Of a DNA stretch of 38,632 bases, positions 1 through 7,593 are shown one piece after another. Position 1 is the stretch's first letter; every line of letters starts with the position of its first letter. A program made the position numbers and the translations under genes. The stretch lies in assembly GCA_910587325.1 (NCBI GenBank), contig CAJUKB010000013.1, forward strand, positions 1-38,632, in the 5' to 3' direction. Origin of the DNA: an uncultured Bacilli bacterium. Lineage in GTDB: Bacteria > Bacillota_I > Bacilli_A > RF39 > UBA660. Below the pieces are notes generated by a model. It saw only the letters and a program-made list of their open reading frames with translations. It was not told where the DNA came from and did no database searches.

Positions 1-648
1 AATAATTCTACTCATATTTCTGCTATTTTATCTTTCAACTAGCACAACGCGTTAACTTATATTAGTAGTTTTTTATTTATTGAAAACAATGTTTTAAATT
101 ATATTACTGGAATCTGGTTATATTTATTCATCTTCTCTCTTATCTTTTTTTTCATCGCATTCATTGTTATTCTACCTCCAAAAGTACAAAATTTAGAACC
201 AAATAAAGCTTTAATATTTTTATTTATCTATTCAATATTAAGTGGTATTTTATTTGTAACTTTTTCTAAAATATTTAATACTTATGCGATTCAAAGTACT
301 GTTGGCTTTTTAATACTTGTTCCTGTATTTATTTTATTAGGATTTTTATCCAAAAAAACTAATTTTAATTTGTTCCATACAGTTAGTATGTCTATTTTAG
401 CAATTCTAATTTTAGTTCTAAATCTTATATTCAGCTACTTTTTAGGCTCAGATTTTAATATGATTGACTCCATGATTTTATCCTTTTTCTTATTCTATTT
501 TATTTCAATAAATATTTTTCATATTACAAAATCTAATTATGATATGGAATATATCCCTAATTATGTTTTATTGATTTCAATTAATTATATTTACTTTTTT
601 TTAAGTATATCAAGAATTATTTCTATAAAAAAGAACAATAATAAATAA
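1..648 (+). pseudogene. Bax inhibitor-1/YccA-like membrane protein, 5' part missing or frame-broken
   Basis: Frame 1 is open from 43 to the TAA at 648 and encodes about 200 very hydrophobic residues with five or more membrane segments. The pattern resembles the Bax inhibitor-1/YccA family: a segment near IWLYLFIFSLIFFF, an EPNKALIFLFIYSILSG stretch, a helix after LSKKTNFNLFHTVSM, and a C-terminal NYIYFFLSISRII helix like the usual LDFINLFLxLLR ending. There is no ATG, GTG or TTG in frame before a TTG at 370, and a TAG at 40-42 closes the frame upstream. Frame 2 of bases 2-52 reads a hydrophobic stretch (LLIFLLFYLSTST) that could be the preceding helix, so a one-base frame break near 45-50 is likely. 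The gene starts outside the window. Family assignment is moderate; the break is inference. Confidence 0.45.
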
Positions 649-666
649 TTTCGCATATTTTCTGAT

Positions 667-694
667 TTGACATAATAAAAATATAGTGTATAAT
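667..694 (+). promoter_or_regulatory. Sigma-A promoter of rpsD
   Basis: Perfect -35 TTGACA (667-672), 16-base spacer and perfect -10 TATAAT (689-694). Transcription should start near 701, leaving a leader of about 150 bases before rpsD. Confidence 0.85.
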
Positions 695-700
695 TATAAA

Positions 701-854
701 GTGCAATGAGTTTGGCAGCGAAATTGTAAAGTGTTAACGTGTTTATAAGAATTTCAAAGTATTAAAGACTGCCTTTTTGAGAAATGATTGATATAAACTC
801 CCTAACCCTTTAGATTTCACAACTTATAGCAAAATAAAAAGAAAGGAGAATATT
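701..854 (+). promoter_or_regulatory. Structured rpsD leader, candidate S4 autoregulatory site
   Basis: The leader has three nested complementary pairs: GAGTTT (708-713) with AAACTC (795-800), GGCAG (714-718) with CTGCC (769-773), and GAAATT (720-725) with AATTTC (750-755). In Firmicutes, monocistronic rpsD is typically repressed by its own product S4 binding such a leader. The structure is seen; the regulation is inferred from that knowledge. The RBS AAAGGAG (842-848) lies 6 bases before the ATG. Confidence 0.55.
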
Positions 855-1457
855 ATGGCAAGATACACAGGACCTGCTTATAAAAAAGCAAGAAGACTTA
901 ACTTTTCCCTTTTAGAAAATGGAAAAGAACTTGCACGTCGTCCTTATGCACCTGGTGCACATGGAGCAGACCGTCGTAAAAAAATAAGTGAATATGGAGT
1001 TCAGTTACAAGAAAAACAAAAAGTACGTTTGATGTATGGTTTAACAGAAAAACAATTTAGAAAAACATTCGATCGTGCTAGTCGTATGAAAGGTGTTGCA
1101 GGTGAAAACCTACTCAAATTGTTAGAAAGTCGTTTAGATAACTTAGTTTATCGTATGGGACTTTCTAGAACTAGACGTGGTGCAAGACAAGTAGTAAATC
1201 ATGGACATATCTTAGTAAATGGTAAAAAAGTAAACATTCCATCTTACCAAGTAAAACCAGGTGACGTTATTAGTATTAAAGAAAATTCTTTAGAACATAA
1301 AGCAATTAAAGAATCTTTAGAATTAAATGTAAAATGCCCAGCATTTGTTGAATTTGATGCTAAGAAAATGACAGGAACTTATTTAAGACTTCCTGATAGA
1401 AGCGAATTAAATAGCGAAATTGATGAAAGTCTTATTGTTGAATTCTATAACAGATAA
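855..1457 (+). CDS. rpsD: 30S ribosomal protein S4
   Basis: Small-subunit primary assembly protein that binds 16S rRNA and nucleates the 30S body. The 200-residue length is normal. The N-terminus ARYTGPAYKKARRLNFSL followed by YAPGAHG is typical of S4. The N-terminal zinc cysteines are absent, so this is the zinc-free (C-minus) form. The S4 RNA-binding domain starts near residue 90 (RLDNLVYRMGLSRTRRGARQ) and continues through VNHGHILVNGKKVNIPSYQV. The start at ATG 855 follows an AAAGGAG RBS. The gene stands alone, as in many Firmicutes, with its own strong promoter, a structured leader and a hairpin terminator directly after the stop. Confidence 0.97.
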   Translation: MARYTGPAYKKARRLNFSLLENGKELARRPYAPGAHGADRRKKISEYGVQLQEKQKVRLMYGLTEKQFRKTFDRASRMKGVAGENLLKLLESRLDNLVYRMGLSRTRRGARQVVNHGHILVNGKKVNIPSYQVKPGDVISIKENSLEHKAIKESLELNVKCPAFVEFDAKKMTGTYLRLPDRSELNSEIDESLIVEFYNR

Positions 1458-1460
1458 AAT

Positions 1461-1490
1461 AAAAAATCGTTCAGCTGAACGATTTTTTAT
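1461..1490. terminator. Bidirectional terminator between rpsD and the convergent redox genes
   Basis: Near-perfect palindrome: A6 followed by TCGTTCAG, then CTGAACGA followed by T6 (1461-1488). The A-run on one side and T-run on the other make it work in both directions, serving rpsD and the convergent reductase gene ending at 1496. Confidence 0.9.
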
Positions 1491-1495
1491 TTTCT

Positions 1496-2659
1496 TTAAA
1501 ACGGCAATTCAATAACAACATCGCTTTCAGGAAAAGAGGCACAAGGGTGAATAAATTCATATTCTTTGTCCGCAGTACGGATAGTTCCATCAAAAGTCTT
1601 TACTTTACCACTTTTTAACTTACTACGACAAAAACCACATTCCCCTACATGACATTTGCTTGGAGCATTAATTCCATTTTTTTCCATGGCATACAACAAC
1701 GTTTCTCTAGCACAACAAGGGATATTCACTTCCTGTCCACGTGCTAAAATAGTTAAATTGTAATAATCATTTCCTCGCAAATCCATTCTTCCAAAAAAGG
1801 CATCCGTACGAATATATTTATTTGGTACGTTAAATTCTTTTAAGACTTCGTTCATAGCATCATATAAAGAAAGCGGTCCACAAACAAAGAAAGAAGTTTC
1901 ATTTTCCATATATTTTTCAATAAGTTTTTTGGTAATAAATCCTGTTTGATAATTCGGATTTTCTTCCTCACTTAAAATATATTCTACTTGTATATATTTA
2001 CTCTTCTCTGCCATCTCCTCTAACTTTTTATGAAATAACAAATCGCTTTCTGTTCTTGCTCCATAAAGAATAGTTAATTTGCAATCCAAAATACCATCTA
2101 AAATCGCTTCTGCCATAGAAATAAAAGGGGTTATGCCACTTCCACCGGCAAGAGCAATAATGTGTTTTGCATCCCTTATTGGTTCGTAATAAAAATTTCC
2201 TGAAGGAGCACTAATCGTAAACTTATCATCCATTTTCACTTCATCTAGAAAGTAGTTAGAAACAATTCCTCTTGGCCTTCTTTTAATCGTAATCGTATAA
2301 ATATTATCATAAGCATTTTTAGGACTACAACTAAGAGTATAAGGTCTTCTATAAATTCCTTCTTCTATTTCTACTTTAACACTTATATATTGTCCTGGTC
2401 TAAAAGTTGCCAATTTTTTCGTTCCAGCATCAATATCGGGAACGAAGACAAACGTTTTAGCATCTCTTCCTTCTTCTATAATATCCGCAACCTTCACATA
2501 TTGAATAGTAGGATGTAGGCTCTCTGCAATTTCGTTAGCAACAAACTTAGTATTAATTGCATTAGAAGAAGAATTTCGGATTACTTTTTCTCTTTCCTGT
2601 GGTATTTCTTTTAAAAGAAGCATATCCTTTTTTCCTAATCCTTTTAAATCAAGTTCCAT
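1496..2659 (-). CDS. Flavin/NAD(P)H oxidoreductase with C-terminal 2Fe-2S ferredoxin domain
   Basis: Probable electron-transfer reductase passing electrons from NAD(P)H via flavin to a plant-type [2Fe-2S] cluster. Domains in order: an unusual lysine-rich extension (1-55), a flavin-binding FNR-like barrel with RRPYTLSC (near 110) and RRPRGIVSNYF, a nucleotide-binding half with AGGSGITPF and FFVCGPLSLYDAM, then a ferredoxin domain with cluster cysteines C336, C341, C344 and C373. The FNR-then-ferredoxin order is that of class IB oxygenase reductases. The start overlaps closely with the upstream FAD enzyme (one base between its stop and this ATG; RBS AAAGGGGAA inside that gene), so the two are translationally coupled and probably partners. 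The physiological acceptor is unknown. Confidence 0.85.
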   Translation of the reverse strand: MELDLKGLGKKDMLLLKEIPQEREKVIRNSSSNAINTKFVANEIAESLHPTIQYVKVADIIEEGRDAKTFVFVPDIDAGTKKLATFRPGQYISVKVEIEEGIYRRPYTLSCSPKNAYDNIYTITIKRRPRGIVSNYFLDEVKMDDKFTISAPSGNFYYEPIRDAKHIIALAGGSGITPFISMAEAILDGILDCKLTILYGARTESDLLFHKKLEEMAEKSKYIQVEYILSEEENPNYQTGFITKKLIEKYMENETSFFVCGPLSLYDAMNEVLKEFNVPNKYIRTDAFFGRMDLRGNDYYNLTILARGQEVNIPCCARETLLYAMEKNGINAPSKCHVGECGFCRSKLKSGKVKTFDGTIRTADKEYEFIHPCASFPESDVVIELPF

Positions 2660-2660
2660 T

Positions 2661-4190
2661 TTATTCTTCCCCTTTCATATCTCTTAACGTTAATCTTGCA
2701 CTCAAGTCTCCTGATAAGTAAGTGGCATGATATCCGGATAGTTTTACATCAAAACCTCCACAAAAACGCAAGTTAGGAATATAATTTTCACTATCCATAG
2801 TAAGCAATCTTGGAAGTAAATTGTCCATACCAGTAGCTTTATACCCCAAAATAGCACCATCCGGATGTCCTCCATATCTTGCAAACGTTACAGGAGTTGC
2901 AATTTCAATTTCTTCTATATAAGGTTTAATCACTATACCTGTCGTACGCTCAAAAGCATCAATCATATTTTCTGCTATTTTGCTTTTCATATCAAAATAA
3001 TTTTTTTCTGTTACGTTCTTAGAGAATACTTCCCCCATAAATAAACTTGTAAATGTCATAATCGTTGTTCCTTTAGGTGAACAAGAAGGAATGGCATTAT
3101 TTAAAACATTTACTATGCTACTACAATTTTTAATTGAACTTTTATTTTGGTATTCTTTATTACTATCTATACTCTCACATATAATATAATTATAATCTTC
3201 TAGGCCTAAATCTTTAGCACTTTGATTTAAACCTAAATAAATAGAAAACCCTTTTGCACCAAGTACTCTTGAATTGGTTAACTTCATTGCTTCTTTTGGA
3301 ACCATTGGCTTAGGAATCATGTTTCCATAAACAAATGTTGGAGAAACATTAGAAATAACATGGTCAGCCTCGTAAATTTCGCCATTAGTAAGCAAAACAC
3401 CTGCTACTTTTTTTTCTTTAAATAAAATTTCTTTTACGAACGAAAAATACTTTATTTCTCCGCCTAACTTCTCTATTTCTTCTGCTAACGTCATGCTAAT
3501 TTCATGACTCTTTTTATAGGGAATTTGAGCCCCCTTTGAAATATAAGAGACAACCATAGATGCAAAATGAACAAAGCTTAGTTTAGAAGTTGGACTTCCT
3601 AAATACACCCAATAAGTTCCTAAAATCTCTTTGGCTCTTTTTGGCATTTTTAAAGAATCAAAAACTTTTTCTACTGTATGAGTGGAAACTTTCAAAAAAT
3701 CCGGAAAATTTTTCTTTAAATAGTTTTGGTCTACTAGCCCTTTATTTTCTTCTAAATAGGCTAAAGCTTCTCTAGATTCTTCTGCTAATACAAAAAACTT
3801 TTTTAAAGAATCATAACTGCCAGGAACGATATTCTCCATTTGCTCCATAAACTCTAGTATTCCAAAAGGAAGTTTGTAATCCACATTTTCATCCATAGCA
3901 TAAACATGAAAAGCCTCGGGAATTGTCACAAAAGAGATTTTATCTATAATGCCTAACTTTTCAAACAATTTATAAACTTCTCCAGGATGTTCGTCTGTTC
4001 CATATTCACATAAAGAATGCAAAGAGGCATCAAATTCAAAACGACCACGAATAAAGCTTGTAGCAAAACCTCCTGGAATATTTCCTTTTTCTAAAACAAG
4101 AACTTTTTTTCCACATTTTACAAGTTCTAATGCTGAAACAAGTCCTGCATTTCCTGCTCCGATTACGATTACATCATACTTATTATCCAT
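2661..4190 (-). CDS. FAD-dependent oxidoreductase, phytoene desaturase (CrtI)-related
   Basis: The N-terminus YDVIVIGAGNAGLVSALEL is a dinucleotide-binding GxGxxG fold, followed by VLEKGNIPGGFATSF and FEFDASLHSL, the CrtI/COG1233 signature. The C-terminus has a second FAD-contact region (LRFCGGFDVKLSGYHATY). About 509 residues is normal for the family. I start at ATG 4190 rather than the longer ORF: the promoter box at 4218-4223 would place the transcript start near 4211, excluding the farthest ATG, and AGAGAGGG sits just before ATG 4190. No carotenoid genes are present nearby, so the substrate cannot be named; membership of this family does not imply carotenoid synthesis. First gene of a two-gene operon with the 2Fe-2S reductase. 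Confidence 0.85.
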   Translation of the reverse strand: MDNKYDVIVIGAGNAGLVSALELVKCGKKVLVLEKGNIPGGFATSFIRGRFEFDASLHSLCEYGTDEHPGEVYKLFEKLGIIDKISFVTIPEAFHVYAMDENVDYKLPFGILEFMEQMENIVPGSYDSLKKFFVLAEESREALAYLEENKGLVDQNYLKKNFPDFLKVSTHTVEKVFDSLKMPKRAKEILGTYWVYLGSPTSKLSFVHFASMVVSYISKGAQIPYKKSHEISMTLAEEIEKLGGEIKYFSFVKEILFKEKKVAGVLLTNGEIYEADHVISNVSPTFVYGNMIPKPMVPKEAMKLTNSRVLGAKGFSIYLGLNQSAKDLGLEDYNYIICESIDSNKEYQNKSSIKNCSSIVNVLNNAIPSCSPKGTTIMTFTSLFMGEVFSKNVTEKNYFDMKSKIAENMIDAFERTTGIVIKPYIEEIEIATPVTFARYGGHPDGAILGYKATGMDNLLPRLLTMDSENYIPNLRFCGGFDVKLSGYHATYLSGDLSARLTLRDMKGEE

Positions 4191-4217
4191 GTCGAACCCT
4201 CTCTTCATTATAAAAAC

Positions 4218-4246
4218 ATTATAACATGGCAAGATAAGTTAGTAAA
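4218..4246 (-). promoter_or_regulatory. Sigma-A promoter of the FAD/2Fe-2S operon
   Basis: Read on the minus strand: -35 TTTACT (4246-4241), 17-base spacer, perfect -10 TATAAT (4223-4218). It fixes the likely translation start of the downstream gene at 4190. Confidence 0.65.
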
Positions 4247-4255
4247 ACGAAAAAT

Positions 4256-4301
4256 TTGAAAAGACATAGTATTTTACTCCATACAAAAAGAGCCTTTTCA
4301 A
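4256..4301 (-). terminator. Possible terminator of the ferritin-like gene
   Basis: Minus strand TTGAAAAG (4301-4294) can pair with CTTTTCAA (4263-4256), followed by ATTTTT. The loop is about 30 bases, so this is a weak call. Confidence 0.35.
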
Positions 4302-4305
4302 AACT

Positions 4306-4797
4306 CTATTTCATTTGCTCAAGTAACTTTGTAAATATTTCTATATGAATACGTTCATCCAATATAATTCGTTTTAAAATATATTTTACATTTTTATCTT
4401 TTGTTTTTGCTATAATTTTTTCATAATTTTTAATGGCTACTTCTTCTTGAAAAATATTATCAAGTAACGTTTGTTCCCAATTTTTTTCATAATTTACATA
4501 TTCCCCACTAAACCATTTTGTTTTATTATCTACAACACTTGCAAATAAAGGGATAAGGCCAAGTGCATAAATAAGACGACCTAAAATATCCAAGTGCTCC
4601 ATTTCCACAATGGCAACTCCTCTTAATATTTTCTTTATTTCTTCATTATCCTGCATCATCATTTGAAATACATAATCATGTATAGCAGAATCTTCACTTA
4701 CTCTTCCGGCATAGGAATTCAGTAAGTCTTTCGCAATTTCAATATCTTTTTTTTCTACACTTACCTCTGGGTACGGAATATTTACACGGTACTCCAT
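4306..4797 (-). CDS. Ferritin-like diiron/dimanganese four-helix protein
   Basis: A 163-residue ferritin-like protein of the kind annotated as bacterioferritin- or manganese-catalase-related in Firmicutes. The N-terminus has the IPYPEVSVEKKD pattern common in this group. Metal ligands of a dinuclear centre are all visible: E35 (RVSEDSAI), E65xxH68 (IVEMEH), E118/E119 (FQEEVAIKNYE) and E148xxH151 (LDERIH). It could detoxify peroxide, store metal or act as a diiron oxidase; the sequence does not decide. It has its own AGGTGA RBS next to a TATAAA box (4802-4818), separate from the FAD/2Fe-2S operon just downstream. Confidence 0.75.
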   Translation of the reverse strand: MEYRVNIPYPEVSVEKKDIEIAKDLLNSYAGRVSEDSAIHDYVFQMMMQDNEEIKKILRGVAIVEMEHLDILGRLIYALGLIPLFASVVDNKTKWFSGEYVNYEKNWEQTLLDNIFQEEVAIKNYEKIIAKTKDKNVKYILKRIILDERIHIEIFTKLLEQMK

Positions 4798-4801
4798 AGC
4801 A

Positions 4802-4818
4802 TCACCTAGTAATTTATA
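4802..4818 (-). promoter_or_regulatory. -10 box/RBS module of the ferritin-like gene
   Basis: On the minus strand, TATAAA (4818-4813) is followed after 5 bases by AGGTGA (4807-4802), then the ATG at 4797. A member of the short-leader promoter pattern seen repeatedly in this window. No clear -35 box. Confidence 0.5.
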
Positions 4819-4853
4819 TGAAAAAAAAAGAACCTTTAGACTACAATTCCTAG

Positions 4854-5507
4854 TTATTCATTAAACAACGTATAAGGATAACGATTTGGTAAATCTAAAC
4901 GAAAAGTTAATCTCTCTTTGGTTACAGGATGTAGAAAAGACAATTCTTTTGCAAACAACGCAATTTGTTCCCCTTTTTTGTAATTGTTATTGTACCTAGC
5001 GTCTCCATAAAGTGGATAACCTAAATAATTAAATTGCACTCTTATTTGATGATGCCTTCCGGTTTTTAAATTGATTTTTACTAAAGTAAGATTCTCTTTG
5101 TTAGCAATTGCTTCGTAATCAAGTTGTGCTAATTTTCCTTTTTTATTTACAGTGGAAGTATTTGTCTTTTCGTCTTTTAATAAATAATTTTCTAAATGCC
5201 CTTTTCCCTTTAAATTTCCACCCACTACCGCATAGTAAGTCTTTTTTAATTCATGATTTTGTACTTGTTTGGATAACCTTCCCGCCGCTTTTGAAGTTTT
5301 GGCAAATACCATAACCCCACCCACTACTCTATCCAAACGATGAACAAGGCCTAAATACACATTACCAGGTTTATTGTACTTTTCTTTTAAATATTCTTTC
5401 AACATGGTAAGCAAATCTTTATCTTTCGTATTATCTGCTTGAACTAAAACATTGATTGGCTTTTCTACTACTAATAAGTGATTGTCTTCATATAAAATAT
5501 GTATCAT
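4854..5507 (-). CDS. RluA/RluD-family pseudouridine synthase
   Basis: Converts uridine to pseudouridine in rRNA or tRNA. The catalytic motif is GLVHRLDRVVGGVMVFAKTS (Asp of HRLD), and the family's LKKTYYAVV and LKTGRHHQIRVQFNYLGYPLYGD motifs follow. The Arg-Leu-Asp is intact, so it should be active. The short form has no N-terminal S4 domain. The start is ATG 5507 (MIHILYEDNHLLVVEKP), which overlaps the upstream methyltransferase stop as ATGA; the longer ORF start at 5534 lies within that gene and is not needed. The target position cannot be assigned. Confidence 0.88.
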   Translation of the reverse strand: MIHILYEDNHLLVVEKPINVLVQADNTKDKDLLTMLKEYLKEKYNKPGNVYLGLVHRLDRVVGGVMVFAKTSKAAGRLSKQVQNHELKKTYYAVVGGNLKGKGHLENYLLKDEKTNTSTVNKKGKLAQLDYEAIANKENLTLVKINLKTGRHHQIRVQFNYLGYPLYGDARYNNNYKKGEQIALFAKELSFLHPVTKERLTFRLDLPNRYPYTLFNE

Positions 5508-6367
5508 TCTTCCCATCGCCCATAAATTCCACAAGGTAAAATCATATTATCTCTTGTAATAGGAAGACCTACTTCTCCAGCACTTACTTTTCCCTTTGGA
5601 TATCTTTTTAAAATAGTTGTTTTTAAAATGTTTTCAAGTACAATAGAAGAAATTCCTGTTGTATAAGAGTTAATTAAAAAAAATAAAGGCTTATCCGATA
5701 AAATCTGCATACACAAATCAATTAAATAATAAATGTTTTTTTCAAATTTCCAAACCTCTTTATTTGGTCCTCTTCCATAACTTGGTGGATCCATCACAAT
5801 AGCATCATATTTATTACCACGTCTTATTTCACGACTCACAAACTTCACACAATCATCTACAATAAAATGAATTTCTTCGTTTTCTAAGTGAGAGAGTCTC
5901 ATATTTTCTTTTGCCCAATCACTCATTCCACGAGATGCATCTACTTGGACGACTTTAGCATGACGACTTGCCGCTGCCATAGACGCCGCACCTGTATAAG
6001 CAAATAAATTTAAAACCTTAATTTCACGCCCTGATTCTTCTATCTTATTCATAATAAAATCCCAATTCGTTGCTTGTTCAGGAAATATTCCAGTGTGTTT
6101 AAAATTGGTAGGACTTACTTTAAAAGTAAGATGCTTATAAGAAATTGTCCAAAATTCAGGGATACGTTTCTTAAATTCCCAATGTCCCCCACCCTCACTG
6201 CTTCTGTGATAAAATCCATCAATACTTTCCCAAGTATGATAATCTTCTACTTTCCAAATAGCTTGTGGGTCAGGCCTTCTTAAAATGATATTTTGAAAAC
6301 GTTCTAGTTTTTCTCCACCACCAGCATCGATACATTCATAGTCTTGCCATTCATTGCTTAGTTTCAT
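5504..6367 (-). CDS. Class I SAM-dependent methyltransferase, probable RNA methyltransferase (COG1092-like)
   Basis: Motif I is VLNLFAYTGAASMAAASRHA, followed by the acidic post-I residue (VVQVDASRGM) and the catalytic-region motif IVMDPPSYGRG. The DPPSYGRG form is characteristic of the RlmI/RlmK-like family that methylates rRNA bases. The N-terminal 100 residues (LRRPDPQAIW, TFKVSPTNFKHTGIFPEQ) form the family's substrate-side domain; no PUA domain is visible. It is coupled by an ATGA overlap with the pseudouridine synthase, consistent with an RNA-modification pair. The ATG at 6367 has AGGTGA 7 bases upstream and a TATAAT box directly before that. The exact target is not predictable here. 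Confidence 0.8.
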   Translation of the reverse strand: MKLSNEWQDYECIDAGGGEKLERFQNIILRRPDPQAIWKVEDYHTWESIDGFYHRSSEGGGHWEFKKRIPEFWTISYKHLTFKVSPTNFKHTGIFPEQATNWDFIMNKIEESGREIKVLNLFAYTGAASMAAASRHAKVVQVDASRGMSDWAKENMRLSHLENEEIHFIVDDCVKFVSREIRRGNKYDAIVMDPPSYGRGPNKEVWKFEKNIYYLIDLCMQILSDKPLFFLINSYTTGISSIVLENILKTTILKRYPKGKVSAGEVGLPITRDNMILPCGIYGRWEE

Positions 6368-6373
6368 ATAAAA

Positions 6374-6394
6374 TCACCTAGAAAAATTATAACA
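6374..6394 (-). promoter_or_regulatory. Extended -10/RBS module, copy 1
   Basis: Minus strand TGTTATAAT (extended -10, box 6391-6386), six bases, then AGGTGA (6379-6374) and the ATG at 6367. The 21-base segment is identical to 8353-8373 upstream of the Fic gene. No recognisable -35 box; the TGn element may compensate. Confidence 0.6.
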
Positions 6395-6412
6395 CATTCT
6401 TTAAAATATTTT

Positions 6413-7060
6413 TTATATTCCTTCATTAGGATTTCTTAAATCCACAACAGAATAATTTGGCTCTTTATAAATAGATATATCGAAATCTTTTACTACTTCT
6501 ATACTTATCTTTTTTTCATCGGCAACACTATGTACACCAATTTCATGGCAATTTAATGTCTTTGCAAAAACATAAAAACCTCTTGGCAAAAATAAATTCG
6601 TATAATCGTAATTGTCATAAAGAACACGAAAAGTCGGATCATACAAATACCATTTATGATTTAAATATATTTCTAAAAAAATATGTCCTTGCATACATTC
6701 TTGTCTTTCATCATTCGCTTGTACATAGCCTATCCACTCTATTTTGGCACTCTCCATATAAATAGTAGGAATCCCTTTCATTCTTAATATAGCAGAAATG
6801 GCAAGTCCAATATCTGAACATCCTGAAAACGTCTTTCTTTCAAAAATTTCTTCGGATGTACAAGCAAATTTTTTCGTATGTTTATCACTTTTAAAATAAG
6901 AATAAAATAATTTATCTAAAGTTTTTAAATCTTCTATTGTTTTAATTTTAGGAACTTGATTAGCAAAAAAAAGCATTGCTTCTCCCACTTCATTTTGGCC
7001 TTTATTTTCTAAAAGACTTTCTAAATTTTCTCTATTTACTTTATTTATAATTTCTACCAT
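6413..7060 (-). CDS. Transglutaminase-fold (cysteine protease-like) protein
   Basis: The transglutaminase-like catalytic triad is visible: C81 in FSGCSDIGLAISAILRMKGI, H126 in QGHIFLEIYLNHKWYLYDP and D141. The spacing is that of bacterial transglutaminase-core proteins, which are mostly proteases or amidases rather than crosslinking enzymes. The protein is 215 residues with no signal peptide, so it is probably cytoplasmic. It is the third gene of the Fic operon, starting 2 bases after the preceding gene. The substrate is unknown. Triad is seen; activity is inferred. Confidence 0.75.
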   Translation of the reverse strand: MVEIINKVNRENLESLLENKGQNEVGEAMLFFANQVPKIKTIEDLKTLDKLFYSYFKSDKHTKKFACTSEEIFERKTFSGCSDIGLAISAILRMKGIPTIYMESAKIEWIGYVQANDERQECMQGHIFLEIYLNHKWYLYDPTFRVLYDNYDYTNLFLPRGFYVFAKTLNCHEIGVHSVADEKKISIEVVKDFDISIYKEPNYSVVDLRNPNEGI

Positions 7061-7062
7061 AC

Positions 7063-7593
7063 TTACTCCTTAATTCTATTTTTCATTATTTTAACAAATT
7101 CATTTTCTAAGTTATAACTTGGGTCAAGTACTATTTCCAAATCCTTTAACAAATCAACAGGTTCTGTACAACTAGGTTCCCATACTAAGAAAGCGTCATA
7201 TTCCTCATTATCAATAATGTTTTCCATTACCCATGAATTATTTTCAACATACATGACAACATAGTAATATTTATTTTTAGTAAAACTCCAATTTGATTCT
7301 CCAATATATTTGACAATTCCCCATAAATCTTTATTATTCATTTTTATAACAGAATTTTTATATTCGATAATTTCTTGCTTGGCATTTGGAAATCTATGAA
7401 GCCAACTTTCCATTTCAACCAAAAAATCTTCATAAGATGAATAACGTCCATAAGGACAAGCCTCATGGTCTGTCATATTCGTTAATTTTTGGATTTTCTT
7501 TAATAATTCGTTGTCCCAAACAATCATTTCAATATTGTATTTTCTACAAGTGGGCAAAACATCATATTGCTTATGAGCATTAGGAATATACAT
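7063..7593 (-). CDS. Hypothetical protein between Fic and the transglutaminase-like protein
   Basis: I do not recognise this 176-residue protein. It is acidic and aromatic-rich, without signal peptide or membrane segment. Visible stretches: a CPYGRYSSYEDFLVEMESWLHRF helix region near 46, a KNKYYYVVMYVENNSWVMENI beta-like core near 107, and a C-terminal VLDPSYNLENEFVKIMKNR helix. Its ATG shares one base with the Fic stop codon (TAATG, 7591-7595) and its stop lies 2 bases before the transglutaminase-like gene. This strict coupling suggests it acts with those two proteins. Confidence 0.7.
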   Translation of the reverse strand: MYIPNAHKQYDVLPTCRKYNIEMIVWDNELLKKIQKLTNMTDHEACPYGRYSSYEDFLVEMESWLHRFPNAKQEIIEYKNSVIKMNNKDLWGIVKYIGESNWSFTKNKYYYVVMYVENNSWVMENIIDNEEYDAFLVWEPSCTEPVDLLKDLEIVLDPSYNLENEFVKIMKNRIKE

